From Armatimonadota bacterium (GTDB lineage: Bacteria; Armatimonadota; Fimbriimonadia; Fimbriimonadales; Fimbriimonadaceae), in assembly GCA_037138755.1 (NCBI GenBank), contig JBAXHT010000001.1, positions 219,805 to 283,804 on the forward strand: a DNA stretch of 64,000 bases, given 5' to 3'. A program made the translations under genes and the position numbers. Within the stretch, counting starts at the first letter, position 1; every line of letters starts with the position of its first letter. Shown piece by piece: positions 23,711-32,487 of this stretch. The notes below the pieces were generated by a model. That model had not been told where the DNA came from. It ran no database searches and was given only the letters and a program-made list of their open reading frames with translations.

Positions 23711-26503
23711 TTATCGGCTGATGACGATCGGAACGATCTTGCGAACTCGCTCGCCGTCTTGTCCTTCAGCGACGATCTCTGCCCGGTAGGTGCCAGGAGG
23801 CTGAGCTCGGTTTGCTTGGTCCATAAGGTTCCAAACTACCTCGTTCTGTCCGGCTTTGTCGGCACGCCCTCGGCTGATCGTCATGACCTCTGAACCGTTG
23901 GCTTTGAGGATTCTGACCGTCGTTGTCGCATCTGCAGCGAGGCTGTAGGTCAGTCGAATCGAGGCGTCTCCACCAGTGCTTCGACTGTTTCGAGTGACCA
24001 CGACGTTTCCGATCACAGCTCGGCTAACGGCTCCTGTTTCCACTTGAATCTTGAATTCTCGTGTGCTGGCACTGGTTGCGTCGAATCGGTATCCGGAGAC
24101 CTTTCGAAGGTCACGGGTTTCTCCGGTAGCGGTGTCTACCAGGCGCACTCGAATGTTCTTCGGAATGGTGCTCAGGTTCGGCCAGGTGACCGTTACCGGT
24201 CCTGCGTCCTTTGCGAACACCGAGACCTTGAACTCCTGTCGCCCTGCCTTGTCAGAGAGAGACTGTGCAAGCCGAGTAGCTTGTCCATTGACCTCTTTCT
24301 CGACAGCCATACTGATCGCCCCATCAATCGGTGCGATCGGCGGCTCTTCAATCACGTTGTTCTTCGCAACGGTCGCTGATCCGGCGAGACCGATGTAGTT
24401 GAAATCGTCCGCAGAAGCGTTGGTTCGAGCCGCGAGTTGCAGCCGCCATTGCTTATCAGACTGTGTCCAAGTTGGCTCGTTGCTCTTTCGTGCGAACGGT
24501 GTGAAGACGGCTGGGTAGCGAATCACAACATTTTGGGCCGAGTACACGTAGATCCAGTAGCCTCGCTGAGGCTCCATTGAGTCAGATGACTTCTGGATAA
24601 ACTTGTAAGTAGCGGTGTCTTGATCCCAGTAAGCGAGTGAACCGGAAACAAGACCCTGCTGCACGAGTTCAGCGAACGTGAACGCTCCAGACGAGTTCGA
24701 AGCGGCGGATCCAACGATTTGGCCCAACTGAATCGATGTCTGATAAGGATTACCTACCAAGTTCCAACCTGGCTGCAGAGTGATCAGCGGAGCTCCACCA
24801 GAACCATCTGGACGAGGCGCTCCGTCGCTAGGCGCACTAGGCGAACCGCCAAGTGTAATCGCTTGCTCTTGATTGACGATCAGCCATTGACCCTTACCTC
24901 GATCCGGACCAGACGATATGATGTAACGCCGCTGAGCTGGTTCGTAGCTGAAAGCGCGGAAGTCTGCGTCTGGGGCTAGACCGAGAATAGTTTCCCAGGT
25001 CGGAGTGGAGAACGTCCACGGTGACGTCACCAGGTTCGCATTTTGCCTCAACTGCATCCTGGGCTGAGAAACGATTTTGATCTGACCAGTAATGGTTTTG
25101 ACAGGGCCTGGCGTCGGTGTTACCCGCACCTGGTAAGTCAGGTCTCCTGCAGCAAAGTCATCAACTCGCACTTGGAAGTCGATTGGAACCATTCTTCGGG
25201 CGTCGATTCTAGCGATGGTTCTCGTCGAACCGCCAACTGCGGTCAAACCGGTAGGGAGAAGTAACTCGACTCGTACGTCTTGCAGTGGCAATTCCTTGTC
25301 GATTGTAGAGAATCCACGATTGTTATCCACCCAGACTCGAACGGGGAACGGGTTGTTTTCGAATGCGTTGGAGTTTGCAGGATCAAGGTTGACGACCTTC
25401 GGAGGGTCAACGACTACCGAGTACGGCTTGCCATACTGTGCATCACTCCAGGTGCTGCGGTAGAAGGCTACAACCTTTCTGGATCCACCGACCGCCAAGT
25501 TTTGCGGAGCCCATGTCTGGATGAACGCTGGGCTGTCAGACATCAACACGTCTGAAATTGGCTCTTGGAAGATGACATCAGGGAACGCATCTACACCGTC
25601 TGCGGCGGGAGTACCGAGAGTCGTACCGAGAAGGAAGAGTGGCTGTCCGAGTACAAAGCCATCGGTCGGCGTCTGGCTTGCGGATGGATCTGCTGAATCA
25701 GTGGTCGCATCTGAAGCTGCATTATCAACTCTCAAGCCATATGCTTGAGTGCGCGAGAATCCAAAATTGACTTCACTTGGATAACCCGATGGGTCTAACA
25801 ATCGGTTCCATCGTCGTTCAGTTCTAGGAGGCTTGATTCCGGGAATCGTAATGTAATACTCCGGTGTAGGCACTGCTGGGGTGGGTGGCGCTGAGATCAA
25901 TCCCAATACTTGTCCAAAACGCATACCAACGGTATGCGAGTTAGCAGCATCAACATTTGCTAGGGTCCAGTCAAGGCGAGCTGCGTCCCCGACGAGGTCA
26001 GCCCTCAGGTCTATTTGAACATTTCCGTTCGTCGTCCGCGCATAAAAATATGTATCTGATTCGCCTTCAAACGTCGTCGAAAATCCGTTTGCACCGAACC
26101 TCGAACTTACGCCATCTTGTTGTATGGTCGCGTAGCCCATTCGTCCGAAGACAGCACTTCCAAGATGCTGGAAGCCGAAGGTGATTGACATCAGGTTATC
26201 CAGAGCGGTTCGAACCGTTCCTTCTGGCCCGATACCGAAACCGATTCGACCCGCCAGGTTTCCGTTAACAGCATTAGCAAAGCAACCGCCGTCATCATCT
26301 GCCGCCCAGTTACTGTTGCCGGATATACCCATCGACACTTCAAACAATGGATTGTCGAGGTTTTGGCCACCCGCATCGTCGGAGTATCGATTGGTCATCG
26401 GAGGAGGCGGACAAACGTCCGTCCAGTCGGCATAAACCGAGGACACACCTGCTGTGCCTAGAAGAAAAGCTGAGAAAAAGCGACTGTTGCGAAACTTGCT
26501 CAT
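23711..26503 (-). CDS. Large secreted protein with FlgD-like C-terminal domain
   Basis: A 930-aa protein with a signal peptide (about residues 1-25, ending SVYA). Residues about 30-330 form a beta-rich region with a variable DUF-like fold. An Ig-like segment lies around 370-480. A domain with GWNLVGNPYQTS near 595 resembles motifs in many secreted, T9SS-type or extracellular proteins. The last about 80 residues match the FlgD Ig-like repeat (ILKANGSEVMTISRG ... PPGTYRAEIVAEGQDG). It is probably cell-surface or extracellular. It is bounded by a hairpin on each side, so it is likely monocistronic. Confidence 0.78.
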   Translation of the reverse strand: MSKFRNSRFFSAFLLGTAGVSSVYADWTDVCPPPPMTNRYSDDAGGQNLDNPLFEVSMGISGNSNWAADDDGGCFANAVNGNLAGRIGFGIGPEGTVRTALDNLMSITFGFQHLGSAVFGRMGYATIQQDGVSSRFGANGFSTTFEGESDTYFYARTTNGNVQIDLRADLVGDAARLDWTLANVDAANSHTVGMRFGQVLGLISAPPTPAVPTPEYYITIPGIKPPRTERRWNRLLDPSGYPSEVNFGFSRTQAYGLRVDNAASDATTDSADPSASQTPTDGFVLGQPLFLLGTTLGTPAADGVDAFPDVIFQEPISDVLMSDSPAFIQTWAPQNLAVGGSRKVVAFYRSTWSDAQYGKPYSVVVDPPKVVNLDPANSNAFENNPFPVRVWVDNNRGFSTIDKELPLQDVRVELLLPTGLTAVGGSTRTIARIDARRMVPIDFQVRVDDFAAGDLTYQVRVTPTPGPVKTITGQIKIVSQPRMQLRQNANLVTSPWTFSTPTWETILGLAPDADFRAFSYEPAQRRYIISSGPDRGKGQWLIVNQEQAITLGGSPSAPSDGAPRPDGSGGAPLITLQPGWNLVGNPYQTSIQLGQIVGSAASNSSGAFTFAELVQQGLVSGSLAYWDQDTATYKFIQKSSDSMEPQRGYWIYVYSAQNVVIRYPAVFTPFARKSNEPTWTQSDKQWRLQLAARTNASADDFNYIGLAGSATVAKNNVIEEPPIAPIDGAISMAVEKEVNGQATRLAQSLSDKAGRQEFKVSVFAKDAGPVTVTWPNLSTIPKNIRVRLVDTATGETRDLRKVSGYRFDATSASTREFKIQVETGAVSRAVIGNVVVTRNSRSTGGDASIRLTYSLAADATTTVRILKANGSEVMTISRGRADKAGQNEVVWNLMDQANRAQPPGTYRAEIVAEGQDGERVRKIVPIVISR

Positions 26504-26530
26504 GTTGGCCTAGTTCGTTTAGAAAACGTT

Positions 26531-26554
26531 CCTGGGGGGATTGTTCCCCCCAGG
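26531..26554 (-). terminator. GC-rich hairpin terminator
   Basis: CCTGGGGGG (26531-26539) pairs perfectly with CCCCCCAGG (26546-26554) around a 6-nt loop. It lies 13 bp after the CsgG/FlgT-like gene on the minus strand; the following bases are only moderately T-rich (AACGTTTTC). Confidence 0.7.
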
Positions 26555-26566
26555 GAGAGGGATTTT

Positions 26567-28537
26567 TTAGTTAGTTGGAGGAGGTGGTGGCGCACCAGGT
26601 CTGGTCAGCTGATTAACAACACTGAAGATGTATCTCTTCTGGGTGAAGTCATCTGGCACCGGACCAGGATTGTCCAACACGTTCCTTGCGCCCATTCTCC
26701 AGTGGAGAGTTGTCGCTGTGAGGATGCTCGATGGAAGACTGGTGTCGTTCAGGTCAATTGCCTGAGTCGCCAGAGTTCCGGTATCTCTTCGCTGGAATAC
26801 AGTGCGCTGCACATACGTGTTCGGAGCAAAGTTTGGCGTGCTTGAGATCTGGATCACATACTCAACAGTGATGTCGTAGAGCGGATTTGCGACGCTCAAG
26901 AACGTGAACTGCTGAGGATTCTGCAACGTCGCGTTCGACGCCGGAGCTACGAGGCCCGGACGATTGAGCGGAGTTGCATACCCGTTCGAGGTTGTTCTTG
27001 GTGACAAGAAGAAGCATGAACCATTTCCTCCACCTGTTGCACCACCAGTGGTTGCAGCTGTTGACGATGTCGTCGAACCAGTGGTACCCGTGGTACCTGT
27101 CGTCGCCGTGGTACCTGTCGTACCAGTTGTTCCAGTCGTTCCAGTTGTTGCTGTACCACCTGTCGTGACTCCACCAGCGGTCTGCCCGCCAGCAGTTTGA
27201 CCGCCGCCACCTCCAGACGAACCGCCTGGCAGGTCGCTTTGAGCCATCGAGAACACAAGCGATACTGCGTACTGATATGGGCGACCTGGAATTACTCCCG
27301 ATAGATTTGTCGCAGTGGTTGTCGAGTTACCTACGCAAGTGCTGAAGTCCGGAGGGCTTGTCAGCGTCGAGTAAGTTACTGTCGCAACTGGCGACGTGTT
27401 GTCGAGAGCTTGCGTGTTTCCGCCAATTGCAATTCGAACCGGAACGTCAAAGAAGTCGTTTCGGAAGATTTGCCAGAACTGTCGCATCTGATTGCCTTTC
27501 GCGAATGCGTTTGGCATCCAAGAGATCTTCACAGATGGACCATTGGTTGGATCCGAATAAGCTTCTGCAGTCACATCTTGGAGAACTTCTCCTCCACGAC
27601 CACCTGAGCCACCTACAAGGAAAGCAACCAATCCGAGCACCAATAGAGTGGTTATCAGATTGCTGCTCACACCTTTTGATTTTGGCCGGGCGACTGACGG
27701 AGTTCCGTCAACGTTCCACTTCGGAGTGATGTCGGGGACTTGGAAGATGGCACGAACCTTATCTCCTGGCTGATGTCCCTTAAAGCTTCGCTTGATGCGA
27801 ACATAAGACTTGTCTGCACTGAGGTCAAAGACAACACCGGTCGCCACTTGCTCTCGCCCCCGCGAGATGATGACTTCCTGGCCGTCCTTGAATCCAGTTC
27901 GCGAACCCTGATTCATCAAAGCGATGTCTGGACCAGTGTTCAAAATCGTTCCCGTTGGGAGCGATTGCTGATTGATCTTATCAACTGCGAGGCTGGCAGC
28001 CTGCGCAATCGCGTCATTGATCAATGATTCGTCACTTGCGTCCTGACCCCGAACGGTGGAGAACGCAGCGACTGCGGCACCGTTGACTGGCTCCTGAGCA
28101 GCGACATCATACGCCACAACCTTCATCGAAATGCGAGCTTGCTTACCAGCCGCGCTCTTGTCAACTCGATAGTCAACGAGCGTGCCGCTGACAATCGTTC
28201 CGACCTTGAGCTCTCGACCGACCGCCATCAAGTTAGTTCGATCTGCCAAAGGTTGGGTGAGACCAATTCCTTCAGCAACTCGAGCAACCGTTTCTTGCGG
28301 CTGAACATCGTACTTGCCAGTCTTACTCAAGCTGTTTGCAACCGCTTTGGCTGCTTCGGCACCGTAGACAGACTTTCCTTTCTTATCGACGAAGTCGGCG
28401 ACGGCCCAGCTTGGAAGTTGCTTGATTTGAGCAACACTCCTCGTGGCTAGTCCGAGCGCGACGTACGGCACCATAAGTGCCGTGATTACGACGTGACTGA
28501 GCACCTTGCCGGGCAGAGATGCAATGAAACGCCTCAT
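26567..28537 (-). CDS. CsgG/FlgT-like exported protein with TG-rich linker
   Basis: A 656-aa protein with a basic start and a hydrophobic segment (about residues 13-36). Residues about 42-190 have the CsgG/TolB-N-like pattern (AVADFVDKKGKSVYG, then GTIVSGTLVDYRV). Residues about 200-275 resemble the FlgT C-terminal domain (LMNQGSRTGFKDGQEVIISR). A second transmembrane segment follows near 297 (LITTLLVLGLVAFLVGG), then a fibronectin-like domain, a Thr/Gly-rich linker near 450-500 encoded by a 9-bp repeat, and a beta-rich C-terminus ending in PPPPP. GGAGG lies 10 nt before the ATG. Probably an envelope assembly or secretion component. Confidence 0.7.
   Translation of the reverse strand: MRRFIASLPGKVLSHVVITALMVPYVALGLATRSVAQIKQLPSWAVADFVDKKGKSVYGAEAAKAVANSLSKTGKYDVQPQETVARVAEGIGLTQPLADRTNLMAVGRELKVGTIVSGTLVDYRVDKSAAGKQARISMKVVAYDVAAQEPVNGAAVAAFSTVRGQDASDESLINDAIAQAASLAVDKINQQSLPTGTILNTGPDIALMNQGSRTGFKDGQEVIISRGREQVATGVVFDLSADKSYVRIKRSFKGHQPGDKVRAIFQVPDITPKWNVDGTPSVARPKSKGVSSNLITTLLVLGLVAFLVGGSGGRGGEVLQDVTAEAYSDPTNGPSVKISWMPNAFAKGNQMRQFWQIFRNDFFDVPVRIAIGGNTQALDNTSPVATVTYSTLTSPPDFSTCVGNSTTTATNLSGVIPGRPYQYAVSLVFSMAQSDLPGGSSGGGGGQTAGGQTAGGVTTGGTATTGTTGTTGTTGTTATTGTTGTTGSTTSSTAATTGGATGGGNGSCFFLSPRTTSNGYATPLNRPGLVAPASNATLQNPQQFTFLSVANPLYDITVEYVIQISSTPNFAPNTYVQRTVFQRRDTGTLATQAIDLNDTSLPSSILTATTLHWRMGARNVLDNPGPVPDDFTQKRYIFSVVNQLTRPGAPPPPPTN
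27078..27170. repeat. Imperfect 9-bp repeat encoding the TGT/TTG linker
   Basis: Variants of GTGGTACCT, GTCGTTCCA and GTTGTTCCA recur in frame and encode the alternating Thr/Gly linker on the minus strand. Slippage could change its length between strains. Confidence 0.6.
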
Positions 28538-28599
28538 TTTGACGTGTCCTCCATAGTTGAACTGAACATGTGGTTTGATCGCATATTGGTTCCGTTGTC

Positions 28600-28629
28600 A
28601 GTATAAGCCGAAACTGCTTGGACTTGTAA
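28600..28629 (-). promoter_or_regulatory. Promoter upstream of the CsgG/FlgT-like gene
   Basis: Reading leftward: TTACAA (28629-28624), an 18-bp spacer, TATACT (28605-28600). This gives a leader of about 55 nt that includes the GGAGG site. The 192-bp gap to coaE holds nothing else I can identify. Confidence 0.55.
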
Positions 28630-28729
28630 CATCTCCAACCGAATCAACCTTAATCCCTCTTTAAGTTTCCCGTTCGAGTCACGCGCACAATTGCCCATTC
28701 CTCGTACAGGTCGGTGGAGTATAGCACGA

Positions 28730-29290
28730 TCACTCGCTCGAAACAACAAGAGGAAAGCCGTAACTTTTCACCTCTTTTTTCAATTGCTCAGCGGTCTCGG
28801 CAATTGAAAGGTCTGTGTTGAATACGCAGTCGGCAAATGCCAGCCTGGCTTCAGACTCAAATTGAACCTGAAACATCTGATTACTAGGTTCTTTAATACC
28901 TCGTTCGGCGAGCCTTGATAGCTTTGTTTCAGTGCTGCATTTTGCTACCCAAATCGCATCGAATTGCGACTGCAGGCAGGTCTCGATCAGCAGTGGAATC
29001 TCAATAAAAGTTGCGCTCTGCTGCAATACCAGAGCCATGATTTGCGGGTGGAGTAGCAAATTGACTTCTCGCCGCAAGGAATCATCAGAAGCGATCATAG
29101 ACCTCAGTAACAGCGGTGACACTTCTCCTTCGATGCCCAGGAGAATCGAAAGGTCCTGCTGAACGGACGGATCAAAGAAGATGTCGCGGGCTGCAGCGTC
29201 TGCGCTCACGCACTCAAAGCCCATTCCTGCCAATAGTTTTAGAAGTGTGGACTTCCCTTCGGCAATTCCCCCGGTGACCGCTATTCGCAT
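28730..29290 (-). CDS. coaE: Dephospho-CoA kinase
   Basis: A 186-aa P-loop kinase performing the last step of CoA synthesis, phosphorylation of the ribose 3'-hydroxyl of dephospho-CoA. The Walker A motif is GGIAEGKST at residues 7-15, followed by the substrate-binding VSADAAARDIF (near 28) and the CoA-domain IEIPLLIET (near 96). The LAERGIKEP segment in the lid region is close to the family pattern, and the length is slightly short. TATAGT lies 8 nt before the ATG with no Shine-Dalgarno, so a leaderless transcript is likely. It follows the rpsA terminator. Confidence 0.92.
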   Translation of the reverse strand: MRIAVTGGIAEGKSTLLKLLAGMGFECVSADAAARDIFFDPSVQQDLSILLGIEGEVSPLLLRSMIASDDSLRREVNLLLHPQIMALVLQQSATFIEIPLLIETCLQSQFDAIWVAKCSTETKLSRLAERGIKEPSNQMFQVQFESEARLAFADCVFNTDLSIAETAEQLKKEVKSYGFPLVVSSE

Positions 29291-29315
29291 TGTTTTTGAC
29301 TATAGCCCAAAACAA

Positions 29316-29340
29316 AACGGGGAGCTAATCGCTCCCCGTT
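29316..29340 (-). terminator. Terminator of rpsA
   Basis: A perfect 10-bp stem (29316-29325 with 29331-29340) with a 5-nt loop, followed on the minus strand by TTGTTTTGG. It lies 20 bp after the rpsA stop. Confidence 0.85.
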
Positions 29341-29360
29341 TCTTAACTTCTGATGGCGAA

Positions 29361-30983
29361 TTACTCGCCAGATTCTGCTGATTCCTCTCCGGACTTGAGA
29401 AGACCCTTGAGCATTCCCAGACGCTCACCGATGGTTGCACCGCCGGTCGCGATTCCTCGTCGGGAATCGTCGTCTCCGCCGCCGCGCCCGCCGCGCCCGC
29501 CGCCTCTTGGACCGCCAGGACCACCGCTGGTCCGTGGCTTTCGATACTCTTCGTCCATGCCTGCGCCAGGGCGAAGTTCGCCACCGCCGCCGAGGGCTCG
29601 CATTGAAAGAACCATTCGCCTCTCGTCAGCCCGAAGATCAATGACCTGAACTTCCACTTCTTGGTTGTCTTCAACAACGTCCTGTGGTCGCTTCAGACGC
29701 CGATAGCTCATCTCGCTAAGAGGAAGGAATGCCTCTGCACCCTCTTCGAGCTTGACAAAAGCGCCACTCGTGACAAGACGACCAACATTGACCTTTAAGG
29801 TCTGGCCGATCTTGTAGTTCTGCTTGATAAGCTGCCAAGGATCCGGAAGGACCTGTCGGTGCCCGAGAGAAATCTTGCCAACGCCCTGGTCAAGTCGAAG
29901 AACCATGACTTTAATGTCCTGCCCTTCCTTGAACATCTCTTTCGGGTGGCTAATGCGCGCCCAGCTCATTTCTGAGATGTGCAGCAGACCATCAACTCCG
30001 CCAAGATCGACAAACGCGCCGTAGTCAGCAAGTCGTCGAACGGTTCCGTCAAGGATGTCGCCAACCTTAATGTTCTTGAAGACTTCTTCCTTAGCAGCAC
30101 CCTTGGTCTCTTCCTCAGCCAGTCGGTTCGAAAGAACAACTTTCTTTCGCTCTCGCTCGAGCTCGATGACCTTGAGCTTCATCGGCTGGCCGACATACTT
30201 GTCGATGTTTCGAAGCTTGCCGTTCCCAACGTGAGTTGCCGGAACGAAGCCTCGAACGCCAATATCGACCACTAGACCACCTTTGACTCGGTCAATAACC
30301 GGAGCCTCGATCGTGGTGCCTTCTTCGTGAGCCTGGATGATCTTGGCCCACTGCTCTTCAAACACAGCTCGCTTTCTCGAAACAGTTGGGTTTCCGTCCG
30401 AACCGGTTGGGTTCAGAACGACAACCAGGAGCTTGTCATCAACATTGACATGGCCGATTGCGGATGAAAGGCTCTGCTCAGCAAGCTCAGCGAGAGGAAT
30501 CACACCCTCCGCTTTGGTGCCAAGGTTAACAAAAACTCGGTCGTTATCAACTTGGATAACGGTTGCTTCAATGAGATCCCCTTTACTTAGTCGCTTGTAG
30601 GTCGTATCGCCAGCAGCTTCCGACTCGCCCGAATCGAGCGCGTTCATGTATTGCTCGAACAGGTCAGCGTCGTTCTTTGTCGTCACACCTTCAGCAGCTG
30701 GAGCGGCTTCTGCGACAACGGCAGGAGCGGCGACAGGTGCAGGTACTTCAGCAACAGCTGCAGCTTCAACAACGGGCTCTGCAGGAGCAACTGCCTCAAT
30801 GGCAGGCTCAACAACTTCGGCAACAGCTGGTTCAGCTTCGGTAGGGGCGACTTCGGCAGTCGCGGGCTCAGTCAGGGACGCTTCAACAACGGCATCCACC
30901 GGGGCAGTTGCCTCGGCTTCAGCGGCTGGCGTCAAATTCTCATCGACAGTCATGGGTTTCTCAGAAATGTGCGCAGGACGCAC
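29361..30983 (-). CDS. rpsA: 30S ribosomal protein S1 with Ala/Glu-rich N-terminus and RGG-like tail
   Basis: Up to 540 aa. The GTG at 30983 has TATATT 8 nt upstream and could be a leaderless start; the ATG at 30953 is the alternative. Four S1 RNA-binding domains lie at about residues 132-200 (KGDLIEATVIQVDNDRVFV), 215-285, 302-372 (GAFVDLGGVDGLLHISEMSW) and 389-459. The first about 105 residues are a low-complexity Ala/Glu/Pro/Val extension not seen in typical S1. The C-terminal 60 are Gly/Arg-rich (GGPRGGGRGGRGGG). S1 helps mRNAs dock on the 30S subunit. Confidence 0.92.
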   Translation of the reverse strand: MRPAHISEKPMTVDENLTPAAEAEATAPVDAVVEASLTEPATAEVAPTEAEPAVAEVVEPAIEAVAPAEPVVEAAAVAEVPAPVAAPAVVAEAAPAAEGVTTKNDADLFEQYMNALDSGESEAAGDTTYKRLSKGDLIEATVIQVDNDRVFVNLGTKAEGVIPLAELAEQSLSSAIGHVNVDDKLLVVVLNPTGSDGNPTVSRKRAVFEEQWAKIIQAHEEGTTIEAPVIDRVKGGLVVDIGVRGFVPATHVGNGKLRNIDKYVGQPMKLKVIELERERKKVVLSNRLAEEETKGAAKEEVFKNIKVGDILDGTVRRLADYGAFVDLGGVDGLLHISEMSWARISHPKEMFKEGQDIKVMVLRLDQGVGKISLGHRQVLPDPWQLIKQNYKIGQTLKVNVGRLVTSGAFVKLEEGAEAFLPLSEMSYRRLKRPQDVVEDNQEVEVQVIDLRADERRMVLSMRALGGGGELRPGAGMDEEYRKPRTSGGPGGPRGGGRGGRGGGDDDSRRGIATGGATIGERLGMLKGLLKSGEESAESGE

Positions 30984-31021
30984 AGACTAAGAATATACCC
31001 CACAGGTTCCAGGGAAGTTAG

Positions 31022-32461
31022 CTATTTAGCCCCATTCCAAGGTTTGACTGCCGGGTAAAGTTCCCCGTATCGAGCAAAAGCAACCGAGTAATCTGTCCCG
31101 CTCGGCGAAATCTCTTCGTTGATCTTAATAATTTCTTTACATGATGTCTGCACGTCTGGCCAGACGCCAATCCCGACTCCGGCGAGAATTGCCGCTCCCA
31201 TTGCAGGTCCCTCGTCCACGGCAAGTCGGACGCATGGCGCATCGAAGCAGTCGGCCAGCATTTGGACCCAAAAGTTACTTTTACTCCCTCCGCTGGTCAC
31301 CCTGATTTCGGTTGCACTTGCGCCGAGCCCTTTCAGCAAATTGAACGCCCCCAAGAGGCCGAAGCTGAGGCCCTCGAAGACCGCCCGATCGAAGTCGGCA
31401 CGGGTGCTTTCGAGCCCAAATCCCGCAAAATGAGCTCTGGCAGCTGGGTCGATGTGAGGACAACGCTCGCCCGTTAGATAAGGCAAAAAGGTCAGCCCCG
31501 AGCCAGGTCGTGAAGTCGACGCGCTTGCGGCGATTTCGTCGTAGCTCCGTCCTCCGCCAAGCGTGTCTCGATACCATCGCAAGGCTCCGCCACAGCTGAG
31601 CATCACACCCATTGCGTGCCAACCTCGGTTCGCATGGCAAAAAGTATGCGCAGCGCCGCTCTGGTCGTGATCGCTGGAAGGCAGGCTCGTGAAGACAACC
31701 CCGCTCGTCCCCAAGCTGACCGAAATGATTCCTGGTTCAACTGCGCCTGTCCCTACTGCCGCCGCTGCTTGATCTCCGCCACCGCCAACGACAGGAATTC
31801 CCGCATTCAGGCTAGCCAATTGAATTGTCTCACCCGTGACTTCGTCCGACTCATACACCTTTGGAAACAGGCCTAGATCGACTCCGAGAGCGTCGGCAAC
31901 TGGCTGCGACCACTTACGGTTCTTGACATCGAAAATTCCCGTGCCGCTCGCATCACTCACCTCCGTGGCGTACGCTCCCGTTAGCTTGAACCGGATGTAG
32001 TCCTTGGGTAATAAAACTTGGTGGGTTTGCTGGTAGTTCTCCGGCTCGTGATTCCTCAGCCAGAGCAGTTTGGGAAGTTGGAACCCGGTCAGCGCAGGAT
32101 TACAGGTGAGTTCCTTGAGATGCTCACTACCGACAGTTGCTTCGATTTGCTCACATTCGGCAACAGTTCGCTGGTCATTCCACAGTAGTGCCGGTCGGAC
32201 TACTTTTCCATTTGCATCGAGGAATACAGAGCCGTGCATCTGTCCGGTGACTCCGATTGCGTCCGGTTGTTTCTCGTCAATCTCGGCTAAGCACTTTTCA
32301 ACTCCGACCCACCAGTCATCTGGATTCTGTTCCGTCCAGCCTGGCTTGGGAACGCTGATCGGATATTCGGCGGAGGCTTGGTTGAGAATGTTTCCCTTTT
32401 CGTCAATGAGGAGCACTTTGCAACCTGATGTGCCGATATCGATTCCGAGGAGCTTTGCCAT
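31022..32461 (-). CDS. xylB: Xylulokinase (FGGY family)
   Basis: A 479-aa sugar kinase. LLGIDIGTSGCKVLLID (residues 4-20) is the phosphate-1 motif, and PGWTEQNPDDWW (near 40) and VTGQMHGSVFLD (near 75) are characteristic of xylulokinase. DASGTGIFD (near 165), GGGGDQAAAAVGTG (near 227) and GGSKSNFWVQMLAD (near 393) complete the FGGY layout. It phosphorylates D-xylulose, feeding the pentose phosphate pathway, and fits with the arabinose/xylose-directed hydrolases elsewhere in the window. It is divergent from the ppx gene with overlapping promoters. Confidence 0.9.
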   Translation of the reverse strand: MAKLLGIDIGTSGCKVLLIDEKGNILNQASAEYPISVPKPGWTEQNPDDWWVGVEKCLAEIDEKQPDAIGVTGQMHGSVFLDANGKVVRPALLWNDQRTVAECEQIEATVGSEHLKELTCNPALTGFQLPKLLWLRNHEPENYQQTHQVLLPKDYIRFKLTGAYATEVSDASGTGIFDVKNRKWSQPVADALGVDLGLFPKVYESDEVTGETIQLASLNAGIPVVGGGGDQAAAAVGTGAVEPGIISVSLGTSGVVFTSLPSSDHDQSGAAHTFCHANRGWHAMGVMLSCGGALRWYRDTLGGGRSYDEIAASASTSRPGSGLTFLPYLTGERCPHIDPAARAHFAGFGLESTRADFDRAVFEGLSFGLLGAFNLLKGLGASATEIRVTSGGSKSNFWVQMLADCFDAPCVRLAVDEGPAMGAAILAGVGIGVWPDVQTSCKEIIKINEEISPSGTDYSVAFARYGELYPAVKPWNGAK

Positions 32462-32470
32462 AGGGCAACG

Positions 32471-32480
32471 AGCATATACT
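32471..32480. promoter_or_regulatory. Overlapping divergent -10 boxes of xylB and ppx
   Basis: TATACT (32475-32480, + strand) lies 7 nt before the ppx GTG at 32488. TATGCT (32476-32471, - strand) lies 9 nt before the xylB ATG at 32461. The two boxes share two bases, so both genes would be leaderless and their promoters could not be open at the same time. Confidence 0.55.
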
Positions 32481-32487
32481 TTTGGAA

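Noticed and set aside
27040-27180. Short tandem repeat considered as a CRISPR array
   Set aside because: Units are 9 bp, have no spacers and stay in frame with the protein; it is a coding microsatellite.
28534-28749. 71-codon minus-strand frame between the CsgG/FlgT-like gene and coaE
   Set aside because: It contains the predicted promoter and Shine-Dalgarno site of the CsgG/FlgT-like gene, and its translation shows no domain.
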